A DNA stretch of 64,000 nucleotides, taken from UBA6522 sp965204155. GTDB taxonomy: Bacteria > Pseudomonadota > Gammaproteobacteria > Steroidobacterales > Rariloculaceae. The position numbers and the translations under genes are program-made. The DNA lies in contig OZ241971.1 of assembly GCA_965204155.1 (NCBI GenBank), forward strand, positions 3,782,001 to 3,846,000, read 5' to 3'. The notes below the pieces were generated by a model, which made no database searches, was not told where the DNA came from, and saw only the letters and a list, made by a program, of their open reading frames with translations. This document shows positions 9,213-17,172 of this stretch, in pieces. Every line of letters begins with the position of its first letter. Position 1 is the stretch's first letter.

Positions 9213-10499
9213 CTAACGGTTGTCGACGACTATTTCTCCGCCCTGGATCACCACGCGGACATTTAGCAGATCATAGGGATCGTCCAGCGGGTCGCCGTCC
9301 AGGATGACGAGGTCGGCCAGCTTGCCGGCTTCGACGGTTCCGAGTTCATCGAGCCTTCCGATGGCGATGGCGGCGTTACGGCCCATGATCGTGACGATGT
9401 CCTCGGCGGAGAACACCAGGTGCAGCGGCTTCAGCTCGTGGAACAGGGAATCCTGCGGTTCGAAACGAGTATCGGTGCCGAAGCCGTAGACGATGCCGGC
9501 GTCCCACAGCATGCGCGCATTGACGGGACCCTGGCCGGCGCTGGAGATCGTGTCCATGGGAAAGGGGTCGAGGTCCCGGAAGCGGGGCACGTTGTCCATG
9601 CCCGTTCGGTCCCGAATGAGCTCATTGTCCGCAGCGAACGTCGGCACGAATATCCCCAGGGTCGAAACCATCGGGATGCCGCTGTCGGCGATGATCCGTG
9701 CCGTTTCCTCGTCCAACTGTCCGATGTGCGGGGTATGCACCAGCGCGTGGGTGCCGGCCTCGACCGCCGCGACGGTGTCCACCACGGTGACCGCATGAGT
9801 GATGGACGGGATGCCCTGTCGCTGCGCCTCGTCGGCGATTACCGACAGGGTCTCCTGTTCCGGTCCATCGGGCGTGATGATGATGACCGTCTTGATGGTA
9901 TCCACGCCGGCGTCCGCGAGCTGCTGGATCCTCGCGCGGGTCTGCTCGTGGGGGATACCCGGCGCGGGTTCCGTGGGACGGTGGGGCGGCCGCGAGACGT
10001 CGATGCGGGCGGGATCCACGCCCGGCGCGAAACCTCCCGTGCTTTGCGCCAGCGGCGCGCGTCCGGAAACGATGAGTCTGGGACCGCTGATTTCGCCCTC
10101 GTGGAGCCGGCGGCGCAGTTCGAGAATGGCGTCCAGGTCATCGCCGGCGGACAGTACGGTGGTGAAGCCGGCGTCGAGAAATTCCTGCATGCGCGGCACG
10201 GACTCCTCGGCGAGCCACTGGTCCGGATCTCCGCTGATCACGTGTCGGTGCGCATCGATGAATCCCGGCATGACGGTCATGCCGCCGGCGTCGATGGACT
10301 CTGCGCTGCCGGCATCGGCCAGGTCGGGGGAAACCGAGGCAATGCGGCCGTCCCGAACGATGATGGATCCGCTGTCGATTACGCCACCGTTGCCGTCAAT
10401 GATCCTGGCGTTGGTGATGGCGAGGTCCTGGCCCCAGACGCGGCTGCAGACGAGAAGGGCCAGATGACCGATTGCCAACAGGCCGCTTGTTCTTCTCAT
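9213..10499 (-). CDS. Exported metal-dependent amidohydrolase
   Basis: 428 residues with a signal peptide ending near WGQ24. The TIM-barrel amidohydrolase frame is clear: VMPGFIDAHRHV (HxH metal site; here H-R-H), ITHAV and HTPHIG later histidines, and GFGTDTRF with the conserved aspartate. The composite beta-sandwich is visible at both ends (ITNARIIDGNGG...; KLADLVILDGDPLDD). The family covers imidazolonepropionase/prolidase-like enzymes. It is the first gene of a minus-strand run with the MBL hydrolase and a family B gene, divergent from the MFS permease. Confidence 0.9.
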   Translation of the reverse strand: MRRTSGLLAIGHLALLVCSRVWGQDLAITNARIIDGNGGVIDSGSIIVRDGRIASVSPDLADAGSAESIDAGGMTVMPGFIDAHRHVISGDPDQWLAEESVPRMQEFLDAGFTTVLSAGDDLDAILELRRRLHEGEISGPRLIVSGRAPLAQSTGGFAPGVDPARIDVSRPPHRPTEPAPGIPHEQTRARIQQLADAGVDTIKTVIIITPDGPEQETLSVIADEAQRQGIPSITHAVTVVDTVAAVEAGTHALVHTPHIGQLDEETARIIADSGIPMVSTLGIFVPTFAADNELIRDRTGMDNVPRFRDLDPFPMDTISSAGQGPVNARMLWDAGIVYGFGTDTRFEPQDSLFHELKPLHLVFSAEDIVTIMGRNAAIAIGRLDELGTVEAGKLADLVILDGDPLDDPYDLLNVRVVIQGGEIVVDNR

Positions 10500-10779
10500 G
10501 ACGCGATTCTCCGGTGCTTTGGCGCCTGCGAAAGTCTATCAGAGAGCGGCCCCGGGACGTTGGGCCGACGGCTCGGTGGATGCGCGGTTGTGTGCCTGGC
10601 CGGACCGAAGTAGCCTCGGCCGCGGTGACGCCATTACCTGCCAGGCAAGATTAAGTTATGATCGGCGCAGCTCAAAAGCCGGGCCGGCCCGATAACAATC
10701 CACGAAGCTCGTGAGTGCGGCCGCCGGTCAGAATCGATTTCCCTCAGGGGACAACAACAAGGGCACGAAGGAGAATCAT

Positions 10780-12018
10780 ATGACCGTTGCCAACGGGAAG
10801 TGGGACACAACGTACGAATGGAAAGTCGTCACCTTGTTGGGAATCGGCTTCGGTCTGGTGGGGCTGGATCGATGGATCATCGCGCCGCTTGGCCCGACGA
10901 TGGCGATGGACCTGGGCCTGAGTCCGGGCGACATCGGTTATCTCGTCGGCGCGCTGGGCCTGACGTGGGGCGTATTCGCGATTTTCAGCGGCCGCCTCGC
11001 CGATTCGATCGGCCACCGCAAGATACTGATTCCGGCGATACTCGTGTTCTCGCTGATGTCCGGGTTTTCGGGCATGGCCTCCGGCATGGTAGGGCTGATC
11101 TTCATCCGGGCGCTCATGGGTGCGGCCGAAGGCGCATACACGCCGACCAGCTTCACGGCGGTGGCTTCTGCCGCCAAGCCCGAGCGGCGAGGCATCCTTC
11201 AGGGTGCTCAGCAGTGCGGGTTCGCTCTGTTCGGCCTCGCGCTCGGACCGATCATCGCCACGCAGCTCCTGCAAGTAGTACCTTCCTGGCGCTGGGTATT
11301 CTGGATCGTGGCGATCCCCGGCTTCATCGTCGCGGCGCTGCTGTACTTCGTACTGAAAGAACCGGAAGACACGCAGGGCGGCGCCACCGTGGGCGCCGCG
11401 CTCACGGCCGATCAGACCCGCAGCAGCTACATGGAACTGCTGAGGACACCCAACATCGTGTTGGCCATGCTGCTGCTGTTCTGCACCATGTCTTGCGTGT
11501 TCGTGTTGAGCGCCATGGTGCCGGGCTACCTGGAAGGCTACATCGGCTTTACTCCACAACAGCAAGGTGCGGTGCTTTCCGGCATCGGCTTCGGCGGATT
11601 CCTTGGCCAGTTCGGTATTCCCGGACTGTCCGACCGGTTCGGGCGCAAGCCGATGACGATCATCAGCTTCATCGGTGCGACCATCTCGGTGTGGATTTTC
11701 TTCCAGCTCGGCGCCAACCCGATGGCGCTGTTCCTGACGATCTTCGTGGTGTCGTTCTTCAGCCTGGGCGTGATCGCGCTGATCACCGGGCCGATCGCCA
11801 CGGAGGCGGCGCCGCTGGGGCTGGTTTCCGCCGCCATCGGCATTGTCGTCGGCACCGGAGAAATTTTTGGCGGCGGCATTGCACCGGCCATCGCAGGGTG
11901 GGTGACCAACAATTTCGGTATTGAGAACGTCGTCTGGGTGGCGCTGTTCGGCGTGGCCATCGGCATCGTGCTGTCTTTCTTCCTCAAGGAAACGGCGCCC
12001 ATCAAGCAGGCGGAGTGA
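10780..12018 (+). CDS. MFS transporter
   Basis: 412 residues and 12 membrane helices. The MFS signature appears in loop 2-3 as GRLADSIGHRK and again in the second half as LSDRFGRKP. Start ATG 10780 has AAGGAG at ideal spacing; an upstream start at 10711 would add a non-hydrophobic, low-quality extension. Helix 1 carries GLDRWIIAPLGP, as in anion:cation symporter-like permeases of organic acids. It is divergent from the amidohydrolase operon and precedes a family B-MBL-family B group, so it may import the product of those exported enzymes (inference). Confidence 0.88.
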   Translation: MTVANGKWDTTYEWKVVTLLGIGFGLVGLDRWIIAPLGPTMAMDLGLSPGDIGYLVGALGLTWGVFAIFSGRLADSIGHRKILIPAILVFSLMSGFSGMASGMVGLIFIRALMGAAEGAYTPTSFTAVASAAKPERRGILQGAQQCGFALFGLALGPIIATQLLQVVPSWRWVFWIVAIPGFIVAALLYFVLKEPEDTQGGATVGAALTADQTRSSYMELLRTPNIVLAMLLLFCTMSCVFVLSAMVPGYLEGYIGFTPQQQGAVLSGIGFGGFLGQFGIPGLSDRFGRKPMTIISFIGATISVWIFFQLGANPMALFLTIFVVSFFSLGVIALITGPIATEAAPLGLVSAAIGIVVGTGEIFGGGIAPAIAGWVTNNFGIENVVWVALFGVAIGIVLSFFLKETAPIKQAE

Positions 12019-12119
12019 CGGCAGGCAGCCCGGTCCGATCGGGCGTAGCTCGACAGGGCCGTGCAGTCGCCGATGAGATTGGTATTCGCGGACAGGGGGA
12101 GTTGACACCAACACGGGGG

Positions 12120-13037
12120 ATGCGAATGCGAGGCTTGAATTTCGTCCATGTTGCGGTCGGTTTGATCGCGAGCCTTTTGCTGCCCGGAACGGTGGCGGCG
12201 CAGATCGACCTCACCGGCAATTGGGTCGCGCTCTACCACGAGGACGCACCCGAGCGTCTCCCGGGTCCGGCGCTGGGAGACTACCTGGAGCTGCCGATCA
12301 ACGAGGCAGCTCGTCTCCGGGCCGACAGTTACGATCCGAACCGGATTTCCGCAGTCGTGGAGTACCAGTGCCGGCCGCACGGAGGCGACTATTCCATGCG
12401 CGGATTGTCCGTACCCATGCGCGTATGGGAAGAGATCGACCCGGCGACACAGAGCCTCGTGGCGATTCGCACGCGCATGGCGTGGATGGAGATGGAGCGA
12501 ACGATCTGGCTGGACGGCCGTGCCCATCCGCCCGAATACGCCCGCCATACCTGGCAGGGATTTTCCACGGGCGTCTGGGAGGGGAATGCGCTGGTTACGA
12601 CCACCACCCACTTCAAGCCGTCCTACCTGCGGCGAAACGGCATGCCCAGGAGCGCCGAGGCTACGCTGACCGAGTACTGGATTCGGCACGGCGATTACCT
12701 GACCGTGGTGACCTCTATCGACGATCCGGCCTTCCTCACCGAGCCGCTGGTGCGCAGTTCCAACTGGGTGCTGGAGCCCAACGCGCGAATGGTCCCGAAT
12801 GCGTGCACGCCGGCGCATGAAGTGCCGGTTCCCGAAGGCACGGTGCCGCACTACATGCCGGGCGAAAATCCGTTTTCCAGCGAATTCTCCGAGTTCTTCG
12901 GGATCCCCTTTGAAGCCACGCGGGGTGGGGCGCATACGCTGTATCCGGAATACCGGATGACCATGGGTGAGATTCCGGAGCCTCCGCAGTGCACCAGGTA
13001 TTGCACCTGCACGGGGCTTGGCAATTGCGGCGGGTGA
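12120..13037 (+). CDS. Exported two-Cys GxW protein (family B), with Cys-rich tail
   Basis: 305 residues from ATG 12120 (ATG 12126 is equally possible). Signal peptide to AAQ28, then IDLTGNW at 29-35. C84 (YQCRPHG), MERTIWLDGRAHPPE in the RRIYTDGR position, WQGFSTGVWEGNALVTTTT around 145-162 and C229 (NACTP) fit the family. It has about 75 extra C-terminal residues ending in a cysteine cluster (CTRYCTCTGLGNC), which is unusual. It is paired with the copy at 14073: both read DLTGxW and both have a GDY...PLNE-type segment. Confidence 0.82.
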   Translation: MRMRGLNFVHVAVGLIASLLLPGTVAAQIDLTGNWVALYHEDAPERLPGPALGDYLELPINEAARLRADSYDPNRISAVVEYQCRPHGGDYSMRGLSVPMRVWEEIDPATQSLVAIRTRMAWMEMERTIWLDGRAHPPEYARHTWQGFSTGVWEGNALVTTTTHFKPSYLRRNGMPRSAEATLTEYWIRHGDYLTVVTSIDDPAFLTEPLVRSSNWVLEPNARMVPNACTPAHEVPVPEGTVPHYMPGENPFSSEFSEFFGIPFEATRGGAHTLYPEYRMTMGEIPEPPQCTRYCTCTGLGNCGG

Positions 13038-13116
13038 CCGGAGCATGATCCCCGGGATGCCCGCCGAGCCGGCGACGATGGCGTTGATGCCCGCCGCGCG
13101 AATGCGCGCTGGGCGC

Positions 13117-14076
13117 ATGAACACGTTACCTACGCCGGTCGCGCGAAAGACAGCCATGGCCATGGCGATGGCGGCTCTACTTGCGGTGCCGGTCATCGCC
13201 CAGCAGGATTCCGGGGAGGCCGAAGTCCACGTGCTACCGGTTCAGGGCAACGTGTACATGCTCGTCGGTCCCCGGGGCAACGCCACATTGCAGGTCGGTT
13301 ACGACGGGGTGTTGCTGGTGGATACGCTGGTGGCGGATCTGGCGCCGAGAATCGCCGGGCGCGTCCACGAACTGATAGATTCGCCCGTGCGCTACGTGAT
13401 CGTCAACACTCACGTACACGCCGATCACACAGGCGGCAACCAGGCCCTGGCCAATATGGGCAATGAGCAAACGGGCGTACGTACGGAGATCATCGCACAC
13501 GAGAACGTCCTCTTGCGCATGACCGCGGCGCCGGACGAAAGCCTGCCGGAGACCCGGCTTTCGCCGGAAGGCTGGCCGACGGAGGCGTATTTCACCCCCC
13601 ACAGGGATATCCATTTCAATGGCGAACCCATTGAGATCCTGCATCAGCCGTCGGCCCACACCGATGGCGACAGCCTGGTGTTTTTCCGCCGCTCCGATGT
13701 CGTCAGTACCGGAGATATCTTCACGCCCGGGCGCTATCCGGTCATCGATCTGGCCAGGGGCGGAAGTGTCCAGGGTGTGATCGATGCGTTGAACCGGATC
13801 ATCCGGATAGCGGTACCCGAGGACAAACAGGAGGGCGGTACCAAGGTAATCCCGGGACATGGGCGACTCTGCGAGGAGGCCGATGTCGTCGAGTATCGGG
13901 ACATGGTCACCATTGTCCGCGACCGGGTGCAGGCGCTGATCGACGCCGGTATGTCGCTGGACGAGGTGCAGGCGGCCCGTCCGTCGCTGGACTACGACAC
14001 GGAGTACGGATCGGACAGCGGATTCTGGACGACGGAAATGTTTGTCGAGGCGGTGTACCGGAGTCTCAGCGAATGA
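13117..14076 (+). CDS. Exported metallo-beta-lactamase-fold hydrolase
   Basis: About 319 residues if it starts at ATG 13117, which gives a normal signal peptide (RKTAMAMAMAALLAVPVIAQ). Earlier in-frame ATGs, including 13045 eight bases after the previous stop, only add a proline/alanine-rich extension. The zinc motif NTHVHADHTGGN is complete (H99, H101, D103, H104), followed by SAHTDGDS and VIPGHG. Its stop overlaps the next start in ATGA, so it is translationally coupled to the family B gene at 14073 and sandwiched between two family B genes. Confidence 0.88.
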   Translation: MNTLPTPVARKTAMAMAMAALLAVPVIAQQDSGEAEVHVLPVQGNVYMLVGPRGNATLQVGYDGVLLVDTLVADLAPRIAGRVHELIDSPVRYVIVNTHVHADHTGGNQALANMGNEQTGVRTEIIAHENVLLRMTAAPDESLPETRLSPEGWPTEAYFTPHRDIHFNGEPIEILHQPSAHTDGDSLVFFRRSDVVSTGDIFTPGRYPVIDLARGGSVQGVIDALNRIIRIAVPEDKQEGGTKVIPGHGRLCEEADVVEYRDMVTIVRDRVQALIDAGMSLDEVQAARPSLDYDTEYGSDSGFWTTEMFVEAVYRSLSE

Positions 14077-14903
14077 ACGGGTTGATCGGGGCCGGTCTTT
14101 CTTTTGTGCAGGCGATGCGAGCCGGTCGTGCTCTGGGGTCCCTGGCGGGAATCCTGTGGGCCGTCGGCGCGGGGCCGATCGCGTATTCCCAGGACGACGC
14201 TGCCTCGCCCCGCGAATCGGCGCCGGTCGACCTGACCGGATACTGGGTCTCGGTGGTCACCGAGGACTGGCGCTGGCGCATGGTGGTGCCCGGCAAGGGC
14301 GACTACGCGAGCATCCCGCTGAACGAGGTGGGCATACGTGTCGCCGACCTGTGGGAACCGGGCATGGCGGGTCCCGGTGAAGAATGCCGTCCCTACGGCG
14401 CGGCGGCCATCATGCGGGTGCCGGGACGCATTCACGTGACCTGGGAGAATGACGAGACGTTGCGGATCGATACCGACGCCGGGATGCAGACGCGGTTGTT
14501 CCGTTTCGGCGGCGCACCGCCGGAGGGCATGGAACGCACCTGGCAGGGCCATTCATCCGCCCGTTGGGAACCGCCGCCCGGCGGGCAATCACAGCTCAGG
14601 GTTGCGTTGCCCGTTGGCGTTGCCGACCCCAGTAGCAACCAATCGCGGTGGCGCTCGCTGGAAGTGGTGACGACAAACCTGCGGCCCGGCTATCTGCGCT
14701 GGAACGGCGTCCCCTACAGTGCCGACGCCGTTGTGCGGGAATACTACGATGTCACGCCCATGCCCAACGGCGACACGTGGCTCATCGTCACTACCATCGT
14801 CGAAGATCCACTCTATCTCGACATACCGTACGTGACGAGCACGAACTTCAAGAAGCAGGCGGACGATTCCGGGTGGAATCCGACGCCCTGCACGCCCGGC
14901 TGA
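14073..14903 (+). CDS. Exported two-Cys GxW protein (family B), divergent member
   Basis: 276 residues. Signal peptide ends near AYSQ40, then VDLTGYWVS at 52-60. Cysteines C105 (EECRPYG) and C273 (TPCTPG) hold the family positions. The RRIYTDGR segment is reduced to TRLFRFGGAPPE. The GxSxGxW block (WQGHSSARWEP) is separated from its following LEVVTTN strand by about 30 inserted residues rich in Pro and Gln. Start ATG 14073 overlaps the MBL stop by 4 bases. Together with 12120 and 13117 it forms one transcription unit. Confidence 0.75.
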   Translation: MNGLIGAGLSFVQAMRAGRALGSLAGILWAVGAGPIAYSQDDAASPRESAPVDLTGYWVSVVTEDWRWRMVVPGKGDYASIPLNEVGIRVADLWEPGMAGPGEECRPYGAAAIMRVPGRIHVTWENDETLRIDTDAGMQTRLFRFGGAPPEGMERTWQGHSSARWEPPPGGQSQLRVALPVGVADPSSNQSRWRSLEVVTTNLRPGYLRWNGVPYSADAVVREYYDVTPMPNGDTWLIVTTIVEDPLYLDIPYVTSTNFKKQADDSGWNPTPCTPG

Positions 14904-14994
14904 GGCAGGCAGTTCCGGGGCGTTGCGGCTCCAGGTCGAGCCCGACTGTCCGTGATCGGATGAGCTGCCGTTCGGCCTGAAGGAAATTCCGGAG

Positions 14995-15552
14995 CTAAAG
15001 CTCCAGGTCGAGCTCGACAGTCACCGTGACCTCGTTGCTGGTCCAGCTTGTGTCGCTCCAGAAACCCTCGCCCACTCCGAACTGAAGCCGTTCCAGTTCG
15101 AACGTGCCCGAGAAGTGGGCGGTGGTGCCGCTGCCGGTGTCCTCGAACGTGAAGTCCATGGCTACCGGCTGCGTGACGCCTTTCAGCGTGAGTTGGCCGT
15201 CGGCGCGAAACCCCGACTCCGTGGCTTCGATGCTCTCGGATTCGAACCGGGAATGCGGATGATTGTTGGGGTCGAACCATTCCCGATCCAGCAGCGTCCG
15301 GTCGCGCTCGCTGTCCCCGGTACGCACCGTGCCCATTTCAACAACGCCGACGATGCTGCCGCCGGCCGGGTCGCTGATGTCGAAGTCGATTTCTGCGGTG
15401 AAGGAACGGAACTCCCCCTCAAAGGGCGATCCCTGTTGAATGGCCATGAAGCTCACGGAACTGGTCGAATCGACTGCCGTCCATTCCGCGGCGGACAGTG
15501 CATGTCCGCAGAGCATCAAACCGAAGAGTACCCACCGAACGTTTGATTCCAT
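14995..15552 (-). CDS. YceI-family periplasmic lipid-binding protein
   Basis: 185 residues with a signal peptide ending at SAA22. The YceI beta-barrel is recognisable from WTAVDSTSSVSFMAIQQG at the start, FxAEIDFD, the DRDRTLLDREWFDPNNHP region, and LTLKGVTQPVAMDFTFE near 125-140. The family binds polyisoprenoid or other amphiphilic lipids and sometimes b-type haem. GAGGGAGCGAC precedes the ATG. It is the last gene of a minus-strand run from 22646 that includes a TonB receptor and family A and B proteins. Confidence 0.88.
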   Translation of the reverse strand: MESNVRWVLFGLMLCGHALSAAEWTAVDSTSSVSFMAIQQGSPFEGEFRSFTAEIDFDISDPAGGSIVGVVEMGTVRTGDSERDRTLLDREWFDPNNHPHSRFESESIEATESGFRADGQLTLKGVTQPVAMDFTFEDTGSGTTAHFSGTFELERLQFGVGEGFWSDTSWTSNEVTVTVELDLEL

Positions 15553-15626
15553 GTCGCTCCCTCGAAATCAGGGCCGAAAAACGCGCGGGATTATAGCAGG
15601 CGCGAGCCCGGTCAATTGGTGTTCCG

Positions 15627-16031
15627 CTAGTGCGTACTCGGCGGCTCGAGCCCCTCGGCGTTCCGGTAACGGCTGCCGTCCGACTTGACAATTCCCCGCA
15701 GCGACCCGGCGGAACGTCCATCCTTGAGGGGATGCGTCCGGACCCTGACGAGATCGCCCGGGCGCCACGCGTTGGGCGAAATGCCTTCGCGACGCAACAG
15801 CGGGGGCGCGGACAACTCGAAACCCCACTCCGTGACAGTCCCGTCATCCTGCGTGACGTTCATGTAGAGCCATGAGTGCGGATTCAGGTAGTCGAATCGC
15901 GTCACGACCCCGGTAAGCGTGAGTTCCGTCTGATCGTCGAACATCGCGGAGGAGTGATGTCCCGCCGAAGGGGCCGCAATCAGTGCGGTGATGGCGGCGG
16001 TCAGGGAAATCAGGAGGCTGGACTTTCTCAT
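15627..16031 (-). CDS. DUF6152-like exported protein (family A)
   Basis: 134 residues; GGGAG precedes ATG 16031. The signal peptide ends around residue 20-24, with His-His at 25-26 (AGHHSSAMFD). Family pattern: TLTGVVTRFDYLNPHSW, GTVTEWGFE, LLRREGI and PGDLVRVRTHPLKDGRS. It lies 58 bases behind the family B gene at 16090, an ordered B-A pair in one likely operon. Confidence 0.83.
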   Translation of the reverse strand: MRKSSLLISLTAAITALIAAPSAGHHSSAMFDDQTELTLTGVVTRFDYLNPHSWLYMNVTQDDGTVTEWGFELSAPPLLRREGISPNAWRPGDLVRVRTHPLKDGRSAGSLRGIVKSDGSRYRNAEGLEPPSTH

Positions 16032-16089
16032 CGATTCTTCTCCCGGGGCCTTGCTGCAGGGAATCGGTTCGTTACTCGAGGTCGCGCAC

Positions 16090-17112
16090 CTACTCGTGGA
16101 CGAAGTTCTCGTTGAACCAGTAGTCGGGCTCGGTGATGGCCGGCTTCTCGCCCGGCGCGTACTGGGAAATCACGCCGTCTTCGGTCATGTACCAGTTCGA
16201 GCCTTCCACGCAGTCCCATTGATGAGGCCAGACACGCTCCCTGAGTTCGGGCGTGGACTCGTCCTCCAGGTAGAACGCCACCACGGTATGCCAGGGTTCG
16301 ACAAAGTTCTGCGGGTCATACATCGTGACCTCGATCTCCATTCGCCCCAGCGCGTCGCCCAGGGGTTCCACCCTTCGCCAGCGTTCGACGACCTCGAGCT
16401 GGTCGCTGACCCGCGGCATATTCCGCTGCAGGATGCCTTCCTTGATGCCCCTGGTCCAGATCGTCAGCACGTCTTCATCCCAGAACCCGATGGAGTAGCC
16501 GAGCCATTCGCTGGTCATCCAGTCGTCCGACGGATGGGGCCGTCCGTCGGTGAAGACCCGTCGGAACTCGTTCATCATTTCGCTGCCGAGCAAGGTCTTG
16601 CCCGGTGTGACGAAGTGTTCGCGGTAGCCGTACTCGGTGAACCAGCGGGGGAAGTTCGGCGGCAGGCAGAAGCTGATGGGATCGATGGCCTGGTCCTCGT
16701 CCCAGCGCTGCAGATCGTTACGGAAAACTGCCTGCGCCTCGGGGTTGAGCCGCATGGCGGCGCCTTCCCGATTGATGTTGAGGCCGACAATCGCGATTTC
16801 GCCGACATCGTTGTCCGTACCCCAGTGGCCGCTCCAGTCGGGTAGCGAGGTCAGGGTATGTTCCGTGGGACCGCCCCGGGCCCTGGCGTCTTCGAGCAGC
16901 GCGTTGTAATGCTCTTCCGCCGAAGAGTACCCGCACGGTCCCCCGGGCAACTCAAAGGAACCCCAGACCGTGTCGAATTCCTTCGCGGCCGACACGCTCT
17001 GGCTCGTGCCAAGGTCGGGATACTGCGCCGCGAGGGGTACGCAGTCCTCGTTCGCCAATGCCGGCAGGGTCGAAAAAAGATAGAGCGAAAGGGTCGCAAT
17101 GAGTGCTTTCAT
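16090..17112 (-). CDS. Exported two-Cys GxW protein (family B), long subgroup
   Basis: 340 residues from ATG 17112, which has GAGGGG six bases upstream; ATG 17118 is two codons earlier. Signal peptide to ALA20. Marks: LPDWSGHW 90-97, C149 (SFCLPPNFPRW), FRRVFTDGRPH 183-193, LGYSIGFWDEDVLTIWT 204-220, and C301 (QWDCVEG). Extra cysteines C24 and C60 could form a second disulfide. It lies between a TonB receptor gene (upstream) and a family A gene (downstream). Confidence 0.86.
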   Translation of the reverse strand: MKALIATLSLYLFSTLPALANEDCVPLAAQYPDLGTSQSVSAAKEFDTVWGSFELPGGPCGYSSAEEHYNALLEDARARGGPTEHTLTSLPDWSGHWGTDNDVGEIAIVGLNINREGAAMRLNPEAQAVFRNDLQRWDEDQAIDPISFCLPPNFPRWFTEYGYREHFVTPGKTLLGSEMMNEFRRVFTDGRPHPSDDWMTSEWLGYSIGFWDEDVLTIWTRGIKEGILQRNMPRVSDQLEVVERWRRVEPLGDALGRMEIEVTMYDPQNFVEPWHTVVAFYLEDESTPELRERVWPHQWDCVEGSNWYMTEDGVISQYAPGEKPAITEPDYWFNENFVHE

Positions 17113-17172
17113 GATCATCCCCTCAGGTCGCCAATGCTTTTGGTGCGGCTCTGTATTGTCGATTTACCGCCA

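Noticed and set aside
10744..13196. Two 450-550-residue open frames antisense to the MFS and family B genes
   Set aside because: High-GC codon-position shadows with Arg/His-rich, unstructured composition; the plus-strand genes have clear motifs and ribosome sites.
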